DNA from: an uncultured Clostridia bacterium
GTDB lineage: Bacteria; Bacillota_A; Clostridia; TANB77; CAG-508
Length of the DNA: 20,666 bases
Assembly (NCBI GenBank): GCA_949747745.1
Contig: CATKFT010000169.1
Location: forward strand, 1-20,666
Direction: 5' to 3'
Shown: positions 1 through 8,090 of the stretch, piece after piece
How the letters are laid out: every line of letters starts with the position of its first letter
How positions within the stretch are numbered: the stretch's first letter is position 1
The notes under the pieces: model-generated
Told to the model about the DNA's origin: nothing
The model's database searches: none
What the model saw: only the letters and a program-made list of their open reading frames with translations
Translations under genes and position numbers: made by a program

Positions 1-734
1 GAAATAAGTGGAGTATAGCTTTTGGGATTGCTAAATCTTGTTATGAAAATGGTGCAAAATTAATATTTACATATATGGGTGAAGAAAACAAAGATAAAAT
101 AGAAGAATTAATAAGTGAGTTTAAAGGTAGTAAAGCATATGTATTAGATGGAGCATCAGAAGATGAAATTGTAAAAGATGTATTTACAAAAATTAAAGAA
201 GAAAATGGAAAAATAGATGGAATTGTTCATGCAATTGCACATGCAAATACAGAAGATTTGCATAATGATTTTGTATATACAAGTAAAGAGGGCTATGCTC
301 ATGCAGTAGATGTAAGTGCATATTCATTTGTGCTTACAGCAAGAATTGCAAAGGAGTTAGATATGCTAAATGAAAATGCGAATTTAGTAACTTTAACATA
401 TCATGGTTCTACAAAAGTACTAGATGGATATAATGTAATGGGAGTTGCAAAAGCAGCATTAGAGGCTAGTGTTAGGTATTTAGCAGAGAACTTAGGAAAA
501 GAAGGAAAAAGAGTAAACGCTATATCTGCAGGACCTATAAAAACTTTATCTGCAAAAGGAATAAAAGATTTTTCTTCTATTCTTACAGTAGTTGAAGAAA
601 AATCTCCATTACATAGGAATGTTACAACGACACAAGTTGGAAATGTAGCAACATTTCTATTAAGTGATATGTCAGATGCAATAACAGGGCAAGTAATTTA
701 TGCAGATAGTGGATATAATATAATGGGTGTTTAA
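1..734 (+). CDS. fabI: enoyl-[acyl-carrier-protein] reductase (NADH), FabI type, 5' end outside window
   Basis: FabI carries out the last reduction of each fatty-acid elongation round, converting trans-2-enoyl-ACP to acyl-ACP with NAD(P)H. The frame is open from base 3 (the first readable codons give NKWSIAFGIAK) to the TAA at 732-734, so about 243 C-terminal codons are present and the true start lies upstream. The ATG at base 75 is internal. The SDR-type catalytic signature is clear: a first Tyr in LTYHGS, then Tyr-x6-Lys in YNVMGVAK, followed by RVNAISAGPIKTL and GIKDF, which match the E. coli FabI order. The C-terminus ends ADSGYNIMGV, as in the family. A terminator follows 15 bases after the stop, so this is the last gene of its unit. 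No CGG codon occurs in the visible part, and the frame is unbroken. Confidence 0.95.
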   Translation, partial: NKWSIAFGIAKSCYENGAKLIFTYMGEENKDKIEELISEFKGSKAYVLDGASEDEIVKDVFTKIKEENGKIDGIVHAIAHANTEDLHNDFVYTSKEGYAHAVDVSAYSFVLTARIAKELDMLNENANLVTLTYHGSTKVLDGYNVMGVAKAALEASVRYLAENLGKEGKRVNAISAGPIKTLSAKGIKDFSSILTVVEEKSPLHRNVTTTQVGNVATFLLSDMSDAITGQVIYADSGYNIMGV

Positions 735-748
735 AATCCATGTTTTTT

Positions 749-772
749 GGCAGGATAATATCCTGCCTTTTT
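749..772 (+). terminator. Rho-independent terminator after fabI
   Basis: A perfect 8-bp stem, GGCAGGAT / ATCCTGCC, has a 3-base loop and is followed by a run of five T. It lies just behind the fabI stop codon. Confidence 0.92.
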
Positions 773-829
773 ACTATATAAAAGAACAATTAATTATTAA
801 CTAAGTTACTAATAATAGTTATTTCATGG

Positions 830-851
830 AATATTACAAAATTGTAATATT
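830..851. promoter_or_regulatory. perfect palindrome upstream of tcdA, possible operator
   Basis: Two 10-base arms, AATATTACAA and TTGTAATATT, are separated by AA. There is no T-run, so a terminator is unlikely. It lies about 100 bases before tcdA and just upstream of the proposed promoter. The size and symmetry fit a dimeric repressor site, but no regulator gene is in the window. Confidence 0.4.
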
Positions 852-885
852 TGATGAATTTACCATGTCTTGTGACAGTAATTTA

Positions 886-915
886 TTGCATGCTATACAA
901 ATTTTGTGGTATTAT
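886..915 (+). promoter_or_regulatory. putative sigma-A promoter of tcdA
   Basis: TTGCAT (886-891) and TATTAT (910-915) are spaced 18 bases apart, 34 bases before the tcdA start. In such AT-rich DNA near-matches are common. The identical -35 hexamer and spacing recur in front of the radical SAM gene on the other strand. Confidence 0.4.
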
Positions 916-949
916 TAGATATAATTATGATAAATAAGGGGAAAGATGA

Positions 950-1669
950 ATGTTAAATCAATTTTCAAGAACAGAATTACTAATAGGAAAAAAGGGTGTA
1001 GAAAAGTTACAAAAATCAAAAGTTGCTATATTTGGAATTGGTGGAGTTGGCTCTTTTGTGGTTGAAGCTTTGGCAAGAGCTGGAATTGGAAATTTTATAT
1101 TAGTAGATAAAGATATAGTTTCTTTAACAAATATAAATAGGCAAATTATTGCAACAACTAAAACAATAGGAAGACCTAAGGTAAAAGTAGCAAAAGAGAG
1201 AATTTTAGAAATTAATAGTGAAGCAAATATTGAAATATATGAAGAATTTTTTATGCCTGAAAGTGAAGATATTATAGATAGTACAGTAGATTATATAGTT
1301 GATGCAATAGATACAGTAACTGCAAAAATAGAATTAGTTGTAAGAGCAAATAAACAATGCATTCCAATTATATCTTGTATGGGAACAGGCAATAAGCTAG
1401 ATCCAACTAAATTTGAAGTAACTGATATTTATAAAACAAGTGTATGTCCACTTGCAAAAGTAATGAGAAAAGAGTTAAAAGTAAGAAATATAAAGGAACT
1501 AAAAGTAGTTTATTCAAAAGAGGAACCAATGAAACAATTAGAAATAGAAAATGTAGAAAATAGTAAACAAATACCTGGAAGTGTATCTTTTGTTCCATCA
1601 GTTGCAGGTTTAATTATAGCAGGAGAAGTTATAAAAGATATATTATATAATCATCATTTTGTAAATTAA
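950..1669 (+). CDS. tcdA: tRNA threonylcarbamoyladenosine dehydratase (TcdA/CsdL family)
   Basis: The protein has 239 aa and belongs to the ThiF/MoeB/HesA E1-like family. TcdA uses ATP to cyclise the t6A base at position 37 of ANN-decoding tRNAs to ct6A. The sequence opens with FSRTELLIGKKGVEKL, then the nucleotide-binding loop GIGGVGSFVVEALARAGIG (about residues 29-47), the acidic end of strand 2 (VDKD) and NINRQ, which binds ATP in this family. VDAIDTVTAK and the conserved SCMGTGNKLDP segment carrying a cysteine follow. The length is slightly shorter than E. coli TcdA. The start at 950 is favoured over the out-of-frame ATG at 945 because AAGGGGA lies 8 bases upstream and only this frame gives the family N-terminus. 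It stands alone, with fabI terminated before it and a copper operon with its own promoter after it. Confidence 0.9.
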   Translation: MLNQFSRTELLIGKKGVEKLQKSKVAIFGIGGVGSFVVEALARAGIGNFILVDKDIVSLTNINRQIIATTKTIGRPKVKVAKERILEINSEANIEIYEEFFMPESEDIIDSTVDYIVDAIDTVTAKIELVVRANKQCIPIISCMGTGNKLDPTKFEVTDIYKTSVCPLAKVMRKELKVRNIKELKVVYSKEEPMKQLEIENVENSKQIPGSVSFVPSVAGLIIAGEVIKDILYNHHFVN

Positions 1670-1765
1670 AAAAGAAAAGTTTATTAATTTGTTTACATCA
1701 TTTAACACATATACAAAAAAAACATTATCTTGTAACTAAAAATTAAAGAAAAACTTATAAAAACA

Positions 1766-1794
1766 TTGACCAATAAATAATATAATGATAATAT
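1766..1794 (+). promoter_or_regulatory. putative promoter of copZA
   Basis: TTGACC (1766-1771) and TAATAT (1789-1794) have a 17-base spacer; a second TATAAT lies within the spacer. It is about 155 bases before copZ, leaving a long leader. No CsoR or CopY gene is in the window, and I could not recognise a copper operator with confidence. Confidence 0.5.
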
Positions 1795-1877
1795 AAATTC
1801 AAAATAAGAATATTAATAGTTTAAAAAAATATAAAAGTTTTATAAGTTGTGTGAATAAAGAAAGGAAGGAAATTAGT

Positions 1878-1925
1878 TTGAAAGAAATTAAAAATCTTTC
1901 ATTACTATGTGTACCTTTAGAGTGA
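1878..1925 (+). CDS. possible 15-codon leader ORF in the copZ 5' region
   Basis: A TTG codon lies 7-8 bases after a purine-rich AAAGGAAGG and opens 15 codons (LKEIKNLSLLCVPLE) before TGA. It contains one Cys. The TGAAAGA / TCTTTCA inverted repeat overlaps its start, so structure might hide it. It may be chance, and there is nothing to compare it with. Confidence 0.15.
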   Translation: MKEIKNLSLLCVPLE

Positions 1926-1949
1926 AATGAGAAAGGGATGAAATTTTTT

Positions 1950-2156
1950 ATGAAAGAATTAATAATAAATGTAGAAGGCATGGTATGTGGAGGATGTGAA
2001 AATAGAGTAAATAATGTAGTAAGCCAAATAGAAGGAGTAGAAAAAGTTGTTGCAAACCATGAAGATGGAATAGTTACTATTACTTTAAATAAAGAAGTAA
2101 GTATAGATGTAATTAAGCAAAAAATAGAAGATATTGGTTTTAAAGTTAACCAATAG
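1950..2156 (+). CDS. copZ: copper chaperone, single HMA domain (CopZ type)
   Basis: This is a 68-aa soluble heavy-metal-associated domain. It starts MKELIINVEGMVCGGCENRV, so the Cu(I)-binding motif is M-x-C-x-x-C, and it ends with the usual IEDIGFKV helix-strand. CopZ proteins carry Cu(I) to the efflux ATPase. An ATG at 1938 is in frame, but the AGAAAGGG box sits directly against it, while the same box is about 12 bases from 1950, so 1950 is the better start. The stop is 15 bases before copA and the two form an operon. The frame is intact and contains no CGG. Confidence 0.88.
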   Translation: MKELIINVEGMVCGGCENRVNNVVSQIEGVEKVVANHEDGIVTITLNKEVSIDVIKQKIEDIGFKVNQ

Positions 2157-2171
2157 AAAGGAAATGTATTA

Positions 2172-4379
2172 ATGAAAAAGATAATTTTACAGGTTGATGG
2201 TATGACATGTTCTGCATGTTCAAATGGGCTTGAAAAATATCTAAATAAGCAAAATGGAATAATAGAGGCAAGTGTTAATTTAGTAATGGCAAATGCAAGT
2301 ATTGAATATGACGAAAATATAGTGGATTTAGCTAAAATAGAAGAATTTATAAAACAAGCAGGTTTTAAGAGTTTAGGAGAATTTAAAGAAATAAAGATTG
2401 AAACTAAAACTAAAAAAGAAAAGATAAAACTTATAGTATTTACAATACTTGCAATTTTAACTATGTATATATCAATGGGACATATGTTAAATTTACCTAC
2501 AATTTCTTTTTTAGACCCACATATAAATAGTACAAATTATACAATAAGTTTGTTAATGTTAACAATACTATTTCTTATTTATGGTTTTGATATTTTGAAA
2601 AATGGATATAAAAACTTAATACACAAAACACCTAATATGGATACATTAGTTGCAATAGGAGTTCTAGCAAGCTTTATATATAGCCTATATAACATGTATC
2701 TTGTATATTTAGGAAATCATAAATTAGTGATGGATTTATATTTTGAATCAGCAAGTATGGTTATTTATTTTATAAAATTAGGAAGATATATAGATGGAGT
2801 AAGTAAAGATAAAACAAAAGAAGCAATACAAAAATTAACACGGAATTACACCAAATAAAGCAGTAATAAAAGTGGATAATGAAGAAAAAGAAGTAACAAT
2901 AGATGAAATTTCAAAAGGAGATATTGTAATATCAAAACCACGGAGAAAAAATTGCAGTAGATGGGGAGATAATATTAGGTACAGCTCATTTAGATGAATC
3001 TTTTATTACAGGAGAAAGTAAGCCAGTTTCAAAAGAGAAAGGAAGTAAAGTAATTGCAGGAAGTATAAACTATGATGGATATATAGAATATAGAGCAGAA
3101 AAGATAGGAAAAGATTCAACAATTTCAGAAATTGTAAGGCTAGTAGTAGAAGCAAGTAATACAAAAGCGCCTATTGCGAAAGTTGCTGATACAATTTCAG
3201 GTTTTTTTGTACCTATTGTTATATTAATTAGTATAATAACTTTTATAGTGTATTTGTTAATAGGAAAAGATATAGGTGTAGCTACTACTACATTTGTTAC
3301 AATACTTGTAGTAGCATGCCCATGTTCACTTGGACTTGCAACGCCACTTGCAATAGTAGTATCAAGTGGGTTATGTGCAAGTTTACGGAATTTTAGTAAA
3401 GAAAAGTGAAATATTAGAAAATGCACAAAAAGTGGACACAATAGTATTTGATAAAACAGGAACATTAACATATGGGAAGTTAAAAATTTCTACAATAAAG
3501 AATTATTCTAATTTAAAAGATGATGAATTATTAAAAATTGTAGGAAGTATTGAAGCAAAATCTACACATCCAATTGGAAAAGCATTTACAGATTATCTAG
3601 AAGAAAATAAGATAGAAAGACTAAAAGTAGATAATTTTGAAAATATAACAGGATTAGGAATAAAAGCAAATGTAGGAAAAGACGAAATAATACTTGGTAA
3701 TTCTAAAATACTTTTAAAAAATAATATTACAAATAATTATTTAAATGATGAAGAAAGTATTGCAAAAAATGGAAATAGCATTATATATGTAGCAAAAGAT
3801 AAAGAAATACTTGCTATAATCGGGGTAAATGATATTGTTCGTAAAAATGCTAAGGAAGTAGTGTCAATTTTAAATAAGAAGAAAATAGAAACAATTATGC
3901 TTACAGGTGACAATTTGCAAACAGCAGAAAAAATAGCAAAAGAAATAGGAATAACAAAAGTAATTGCAAATGTTATGCCAAGTGAAAAAGCAAAGACAAT
4001 ACAAAATTTGAAAGAAGAAAGAAAATATGTATTAATGTGTGGAGATGGAATAAATGATAGCCCAGCATTAATGACAGCAGATATTGGAGTAAGTGTAAAT
4101 AGTGGAACAGATATTGCAATGGACTCTTCAAATGTAATACTTACTAAAAATGATTTAGAAAGTATTATAAATTTAATAAACATAAGTAAAAATACAATAA
4201 GAAATATAAAACAGAATTTATTTTGGGCATTTTTCTATAATTTATTAATGATACCAATAGCAATGGGAATTTTAAAACCTATAGGAATTGCTATAAATCC
4301 TACTATTGCTAGTATTGCTATGGTGTTTAGTAGTATTACAGTAATATTAAATAGTTTAAGATTAAAAAGAATAAAATAA
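2172..4379 (+). CDS. copA: Cu+-exporting P1B-type ATPase, three +1 frameshifts required
   Basis: This pump exports Cu(I) using ATP. Removing one base at each of three sites (2841, 2941, 3386) gives a continuous 734-aa protein with all family parts. These are one N-terminal HMA domain (GMTCSACS, Cys13/Cys16), membrane helices, the actuator TGES (about 279-282), the ion-binding CPC (about 382-384) in VVACPCSLGLATPLA, phosphorylation site DKTGTLT (Asp about 426), the STHPIG motif, GDGINDSPAL (about 623) and two C-terminal helices. Without shifting, translation would stop after 228 aa at TRNYTK. The joined residues are TGITP, PGEKIAVDG and the glycine before ILVKK, all normal for CopA. The ATG has GAAAGGAAA 8-9 bases upstream and follows copZ closely. 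Three identical +1 events with no other damage argue against a decaying pseudogene. Confidence 0.88.
2841..2844 (+). other. frameshift site 1: CGGA after ACA in copA
   Basis: ACA-C-GGA-ATT-ACA-CCA. Skipping one base restores T-G-I-T-P; zero frame reads CGG and reaches TAA four codons later. It lies just after the membrane helices that precede the actuator domain. Confidence 0.85.
2941..2944 (+). other. frameshift site 2: CGGA after CCA in copA
   Basis: CCA-C-GGA-GAA-AAA restores the conserved P-G-E-K-I-A-V-D-G of the actuator domain. Zero frame ends in a TGA about 19 codons on. It lies exactly 100 bases (33 codons plus the extra base) after site 1. Confidence 0.87.
3386..3389 (+). other. frameshift site 3: CGGA after TTA in copA
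   Basis: TTA-C-GGA-ATT-TTA-GTA restores the glycine of the GILVKK segment ahead of DKTGTLT. Zero frame stops at TGA after seven codons. This is the one site where the skipped base matters for the residue before Gly: Leu if C is skipped, Tyr or Phe if a base of TTA is skipped. Confidence 0.85.
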
Positions 4380-4450
4380 TATATCTAGGGGTAATAGTCT
4401 AGAATTTAGCACTTATCAATATCTTATTTTAATGTTTTCTAACAATTACA

Positions 4451-4678
4451 TTTGGATGAGTGTCGATAGTTTGGGTAGAAAAACTTGAAAGTTTTCTGCC
4501 TTAACTTTTTGGATGAATGTCGATAGTTGAGGTAGAAAAACATGAAAGTTTTATACCTTAACTTTTTAGATAAATGTCGATAGTTGAGGTAGAAAAACTT
4601 GAAAGTTTTATACCTTAACTTTTTAGATAAATGTCAATAGTTGGGGTAGAAAACTTTGAAAGTCTTCTGTCTTATCCT
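4451..4678. repeat. four tandem 57-bp repeats, each holding a hairpin
   Basis: Copies begin at 4451, 4508, 4565 and 4622, with an exact period of 57. Copies 2 and 3 differ at only about three positions; 1 and 4 are more diverged. Each unit holds GATAGTT, then GGTAGAAAA...CTT, a GA turn and AAG...TTTT..CC, i.e. an inverted repeat of about 12 bp, then TTAACTTTTT. The last copy is followed by a run of seven T (4678-4684). The array fills most of the 420-base gap between the convergent copA and DUF4130 genes and could end transcription from copA. I see no coding potential. The remaining 4679-4799 is plain AT-rich DNA in which I see nothing. Confidence 0.9.
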
Positions 4679-4799
4679 TTTTTTATGCAATTTAATGTTT
4701 ACACTAAAAAAACAACTGAAAATATGTAATTTATAGAACTTTCTATTTTTTAACTAATTTCAACAGTTGATGATGCAATATTTTTTAGCGATTTATTTT

Positions 4800-5555
4800 C
4801 TACAAATCTTCAACTAAATCAGCCCAATATTTTTTAGGCATAAACTGCATACGTAGTTTAGAGTTTTTTCTTTCCTTAATCCCTATAGAATTATAAAAGT
4901 TTTTCCATAAATTTTGGTAATATAATTCTTCTTCTGGTAAAGAAGTAATTTTTAGATTATCTGCTTCTATTATAAGGTAATCTTTTTTATTATAAAGAAG
5001 TGCAATATTTCTATTTTTATCATGTATAATAAAGTTTTCATTTGGAAGTCTTTTAATAAAATGATGTCCTAATAATTCTACTATATTATTATCTGGATGT
5101 ATTTTTGCATAAAACATACCATTATATAGTTTCATAAACCTAACTAATCCACACAACCTATGAAATTCGCCAAAAACACGTTTACTAGTTTTTTCTAATT
5201 TTAATACAGTTTCATCTGTTAGTAAATGGTCTAATTTGTTTCCAATTTGAAAACCAAGTAGCAAATATTTTACAATATAAAGTTCTTTATTTGTAGTGTT
5301 AGATAAAAAGGTATGATATGCTGTATATAATGCATGATAAGATATGTTTTTTAGTACACCTTTATAAATTCTATTTGCTTTTTCTTCATCAGTTATTACT
5401 TCTATATATTTGCAAAATAAATCAATTTCAAATTGATTATTTACAATTCTTTTAGGTATGGTTTTAGAAATATAACTATCAAAAACTATATTAAGTAGTC
5501 CATTAAAAGAACCATCATATATATAAGAAACATCTATAAATTCCCACTTATACAT
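4800..5555 (-). CDS. DUF4130 / putative DNA metabolism protein (TIGR03915 type), partner of the radical SAM gene
   Basis: A 251-aa protein of the family usually found beside the radical SAM protein encoded just upstream. The start MYKWEFIDVSYIYDGSFNGLL and the C-terminal ending W-x-x-F-Y-x-x-I-x-I-K-E-R-x-N, then QFMPKKYWADLVE, are typical of the DUF4130 family. Proteins of this kind are annotated as probable DNA metabolism or repair factors; the exact reaction is not established as far as I know. AAGGAG lies 10 bases before the ATG, inside the end of the upstream gene, and the two genes overlap by 22 bases, so their translation is probably coupled. The frame is whole and has no CGG codon. 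Confidence 0.85.
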   Translation of the reverse strand: MYKWEFIDVSYIYDGSFNGLLNIVFDSYISKTIPKRIVNNQFEIDLFCKYIEVITDEEKANRIYKGVLKNISYHALYTAYHTFLSNTTNKELYIVKYLLLGFQIGNKLDHLLTDETVLKLEKTSKRVFGEFHRLCGLVRFMKLYNGMFYAKIHPDNNIVELLGHHFIKRLPNENFIIHDKNRNIALLYNKKDYLIIEADNLKITSLPEEELYYQNLWKNFYNSIGIKERKNSKLRMQFMPKKYWADLVEDL

Positions 5556-6833
5556 TTTATAGCATCTCCTTTTGTAGGTTGTAGTGTATCAAATAAAGAT
5601 AATTGTTGTGCATTATGAAACATAGGAATATTTCTTCTTTCTTGGTACAATAAATTGGTTTCAATAAAACCATAATTTAAATAATTTGCATGGTTGAAGT
5701 ATTTACCGCTACATGTAATAAAGTAAATAGCACGTTTAAGAACAATTCCAAGACCTTTTAGGTTTTCAAAGTTTAGTTTAAAATTTCTTCTTGCACGTAT
5801 AATGCGCTTTGCAGAAATAACACCAATTCCAGGAACACGAAGTAGGGTATAAAAGTCAGCTTTATTTACATCAACTGGGAAGTATTCTAAATGCCTTAAA
5901 GCCCATTCACATTTAGGGTCTAGCAAATTATTAAAATTAGGGTGTGTTTCATCTAATAATTCTTCTGCTTTAAAACCATAAAATCTAAGTAGCCAATCTG
6001 CCTGATATAGCCTATTTTCACGAAGTAGAGGAGGAGTTTCTAAAGTAGGCAAGTTTGAATCTTTATTAACAGATACATAAGCAGAATAATATACTCTTTT
6101 TAGAGAATATTTTTTATATAACCCTTGAGATAAACGAAGTATCTTTAAATCAGATTCAGGGCTAGCACCAATCATGACTTGTGTTGTTTGACCGTGCTGG
6201 TACAAAATGTTTTGCATAACTTGATTTTTCTTTACTTGAAATTGCAATATTAGTGGAAATATGTTCCATTGGGGCAAAAATGCTATATTTTTCTTTATCT
6301 GGTGCTAATAATTTTAGGCTATTATTAGAGGGAAGTTCAATATTAATGCTCATGCGGTCTACTAAAGAGCCTACTTTATCTATTAATTCTTTGCTTGCAC
6401 CAGGAATTGCTTTTGTGTGAATATATCCATTAAAGTTATACTCATTTCTAAGTATAAATACAGACTTATACAATTGCTCCATTGTATAGTCTGGAGATTT
6501 TATAACAGCAGAACTTAAAAAAAGTCCTTCAATATAATTTCTTTTATAAAATTCTATTGTAAGGTCTGCAACTTCTCTTGGTGTAAAAGTAGCCCTTGGA
6601 ACAGAATTAGAAGAACGATTAATACAATATTTGCAATCATAAATGCAAGCATTTGTCATTAAAATTTTAAGAAGAGAAATACATCTTCCATCACTTGCAA
6701 AACTATGACAAATACCAGAAACTTTTGCATTACCAATACCATTATTATTACGACGTTTACTACCACTAGAACTACAGGAAACATCATATTTTGCAGAATC
6801 TGCAAGTATATTTAATTTATCTAACATATCCAT
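5534..6833 (-). CDS. putative DNA modification/repair radical SAM protein (TIGR03916 type), one +1 frameshift required
   Basis: Reading through one +1 shift at 6194 gives 432 aa, close to the family length. The N-terminus MDMLDKLNILADSAKYDVSCSSS is followed by GICHSFASDGRCISLLKILMTNAC, then the radical SAM cluster C-x3-C-x2-C (CIYDCKYC). A TIM-barrel region and, near the C-terminus, a helix-hairpin-helix LLRVPGIGVISAKRIIRAR typical of DNA-binding proteins complete the layout. The break lies in the conserved FVPAGQTTQVMIGASPESD. Without shifting, the product ends at PARSNNTSHDWC (223 aa from this start) and lacks the HhH. The start at 6833 is chosen over the upstream TTG at 6896 because GGAG is 8 bases away and because 6896 falls on the proposed -35 box. 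It overlaps the DUF4130 gene by 22 bases. Confidence 0.87.
6191..6194 (-). other. frameshift site 4: CGGT after GCA in the radical SAM gene (minus strand)
   Basis: On the coding strand GCA-C-GGT-CAA-ACA-ACA restores P-A-G-Q-T-T-Q. The extra C is the plus-strand G at 6194. Zero frame reaches TAG after ten codons. This is the only site on the minus strand, and it has the same polarity relative to coding direction as the other eight. Confidence 0.87.
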
Positions 6834-6866
6834 ATGCTCATCTCCACGAATAAATGTTCTAAAAAT

Positions 6867-6896
6867 AGTATACCATACAAACATATGTTTATGCAA
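6867..6896 (-). promoter_or_regulatory. putative promoter of the radical SAM / DUF4130 operon
   Basis: On the minus strand TTGCAT (6896-6891), an 18-base spacer and TATACT (6872-6867) lie 34 bases before the start at 6833. The spacer holds the perfect 12-base palindrome AAACATATGTTT (6879-6890), a possible operator. Confidence 0.5.
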
Positions 6897-6991
6897 GAGG
6901 AAAATAAAAAAACTAAAAAATAATAAATTACAACTATTTAAAATTTATGTATCAAATTATAACAAAAAAGTTAATAAAACAGTAGTAAAAA

Positions 6992-7016
6992 TCAATATTT
7001 TATGATAAAATATTGA
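6992..7016. promoter_or_regulatory. 25-base perfect palindrome just upstream of ftsY
   Basis: Arms TCAATATTTTAT and ATAAAATATTGA flank a central G, with no mismatch over 12 bp on each side. It ends 26 bases before the ftsY ATG and contains TATGATAAAAT, which resembles overlapping -10 boxes. It could be an operator over the ftsY promoter or a leader hairpin. Confidence 0.45.
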
Positions 7017-7042
7017 AAGATAAATTAATAAGTGAGGTACAT

Positions 7043-7949
7043 ATGGGATTTTTTGATAAATTAAAAGCAGGACTTGGAAAAACTAAAAGTTCATTTGATG
7101 AAAAAATTAATAATGCATTTAGTGTTTTTAGAAAAGTTGATGAAGAGTTATTAGAGGAGTTAGAAGAAATACTAATTATGTCTGATATTGGTATGGATAC
7201 ATCTATTAGCATTATTTCGAAACTTCGTGATAGAATAAAAAAACGAAATATAAAAGATATAGAAGAGGTAAAACAAGCTTTAAGAGAAGAAATGATGGAG
7301 ATTTTAGATGGTGTAGATAATAGTTTAAAACTAGAAACAAAGCCATCAGTTATTTTAGTTGTTGGAGTAAATGGAGTTCGGAAAGACAACATCTATAGGA
7401 AAAATTGCAAATAGATTAAAAAAAGATGGTAAAAAAGTAGTAATTGCAGCAGCAGATACTTTTCGTGCAGCAGCAGTTGAACAACTTGAAATATGGGCAA
7501 ATCGTGCAGGGTGTGATATTGTAAAAAAAGAAGAAGGAATAGACCCAGCCTCTGTTGTATATGATGCTATAAAAATTACAAAAGAAAAAAATGCAGATGT
7601 ATTAATTTGTGATACAGCAGGTAGACTTCATAATAAAAAATATTTAATGGACGAGCTTGAAAAAATTAATAGAGTAATACAAAAAGAGTTACAAGAATCA
7701 TCAAAAGAGGTATTACTTGTATTAGATGCTACAACAGGACAAAATGCTATACAACAAGTAAAAGCATTTAAAGAGAAAGCAGAACTTACAGGTTTAGTTT
7801 TAACAAAATTAGATGGAACAGCAAAGGGTGGGGTAGTAATAGGAATTGTAGACCAAAACAAAATACCAGTTAAATTTATTGGTGTTGGAGAACAAATAGA
7901 AGACATGGAAATATTTAATAGCAAAGACTTCATAAACGCTATATTATAG
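7043..7949 (+). CDS. ftsY: signal recognition particle receptor FtsY (SRP GTPase), one +1 frameshift required
   Basis: FtsY docks SRP-ribosome complexes at the membrane and is essential in most bacteria. With one +1 shift at 7379 the gene gives 301 aa: a helical N domain (MGFFDKLKAGLGKTK... LEELEEILIMSDIG), then the G domain. The latter has G1 GVNGVGKTTSIGK (residues 108-120, shift just before Gly113), ADTFRAAAVEQL, DTAGR, LDATTGQ, TKLDGTAKGG and GVGEQIEDM. It has only a short region before the N domain, as in many Firmicutes. ATG 7043 follows TGAGG at good distance; an in-frame TTG at 7013 lies within the palindrome and is less likely. Zero-frame reading stops at 7414 and would destroy the P-loop. 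No other FtsY copy is in the window. Confidence 0.92.
7379..7382 (+). other. frameshift site 5: CGGA after GTT, inside the FtsY P-loop
   Basis: GTT-C-GGA-AAG-ACA-ACA restores V-G-K-T-T. The glycine is the invariant one before the P-loop lysine. Zero frame ends in TAG after eleven codons. Confidence 0.88.
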
Positions 7950-8090
7950 ATACTAAATAATAGCAAATTGTAAGTATGAGTGAGTGATTTCTCATCCACA
8001 AACTACAAAGGCATAATAAAAAATAGTAATTAAGCAATTTTATTAAAAAATGAGTAAGCTATAAAACTATACTGAATAAACAAATTTAAA

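Noticed and set aside
4451..4678. CRISPR array
   Set aside because: The 57-base units abut directly with no unique spacers, and there are no cas genes nearby.
6834..6896. Longer N-terminus of the radical SAM protein from TTG 6896
   Set aside because: The extra 21 residues do not fit the family start, and the codon lies on the proposed -35 box; GGAG precedes the start at 6833.
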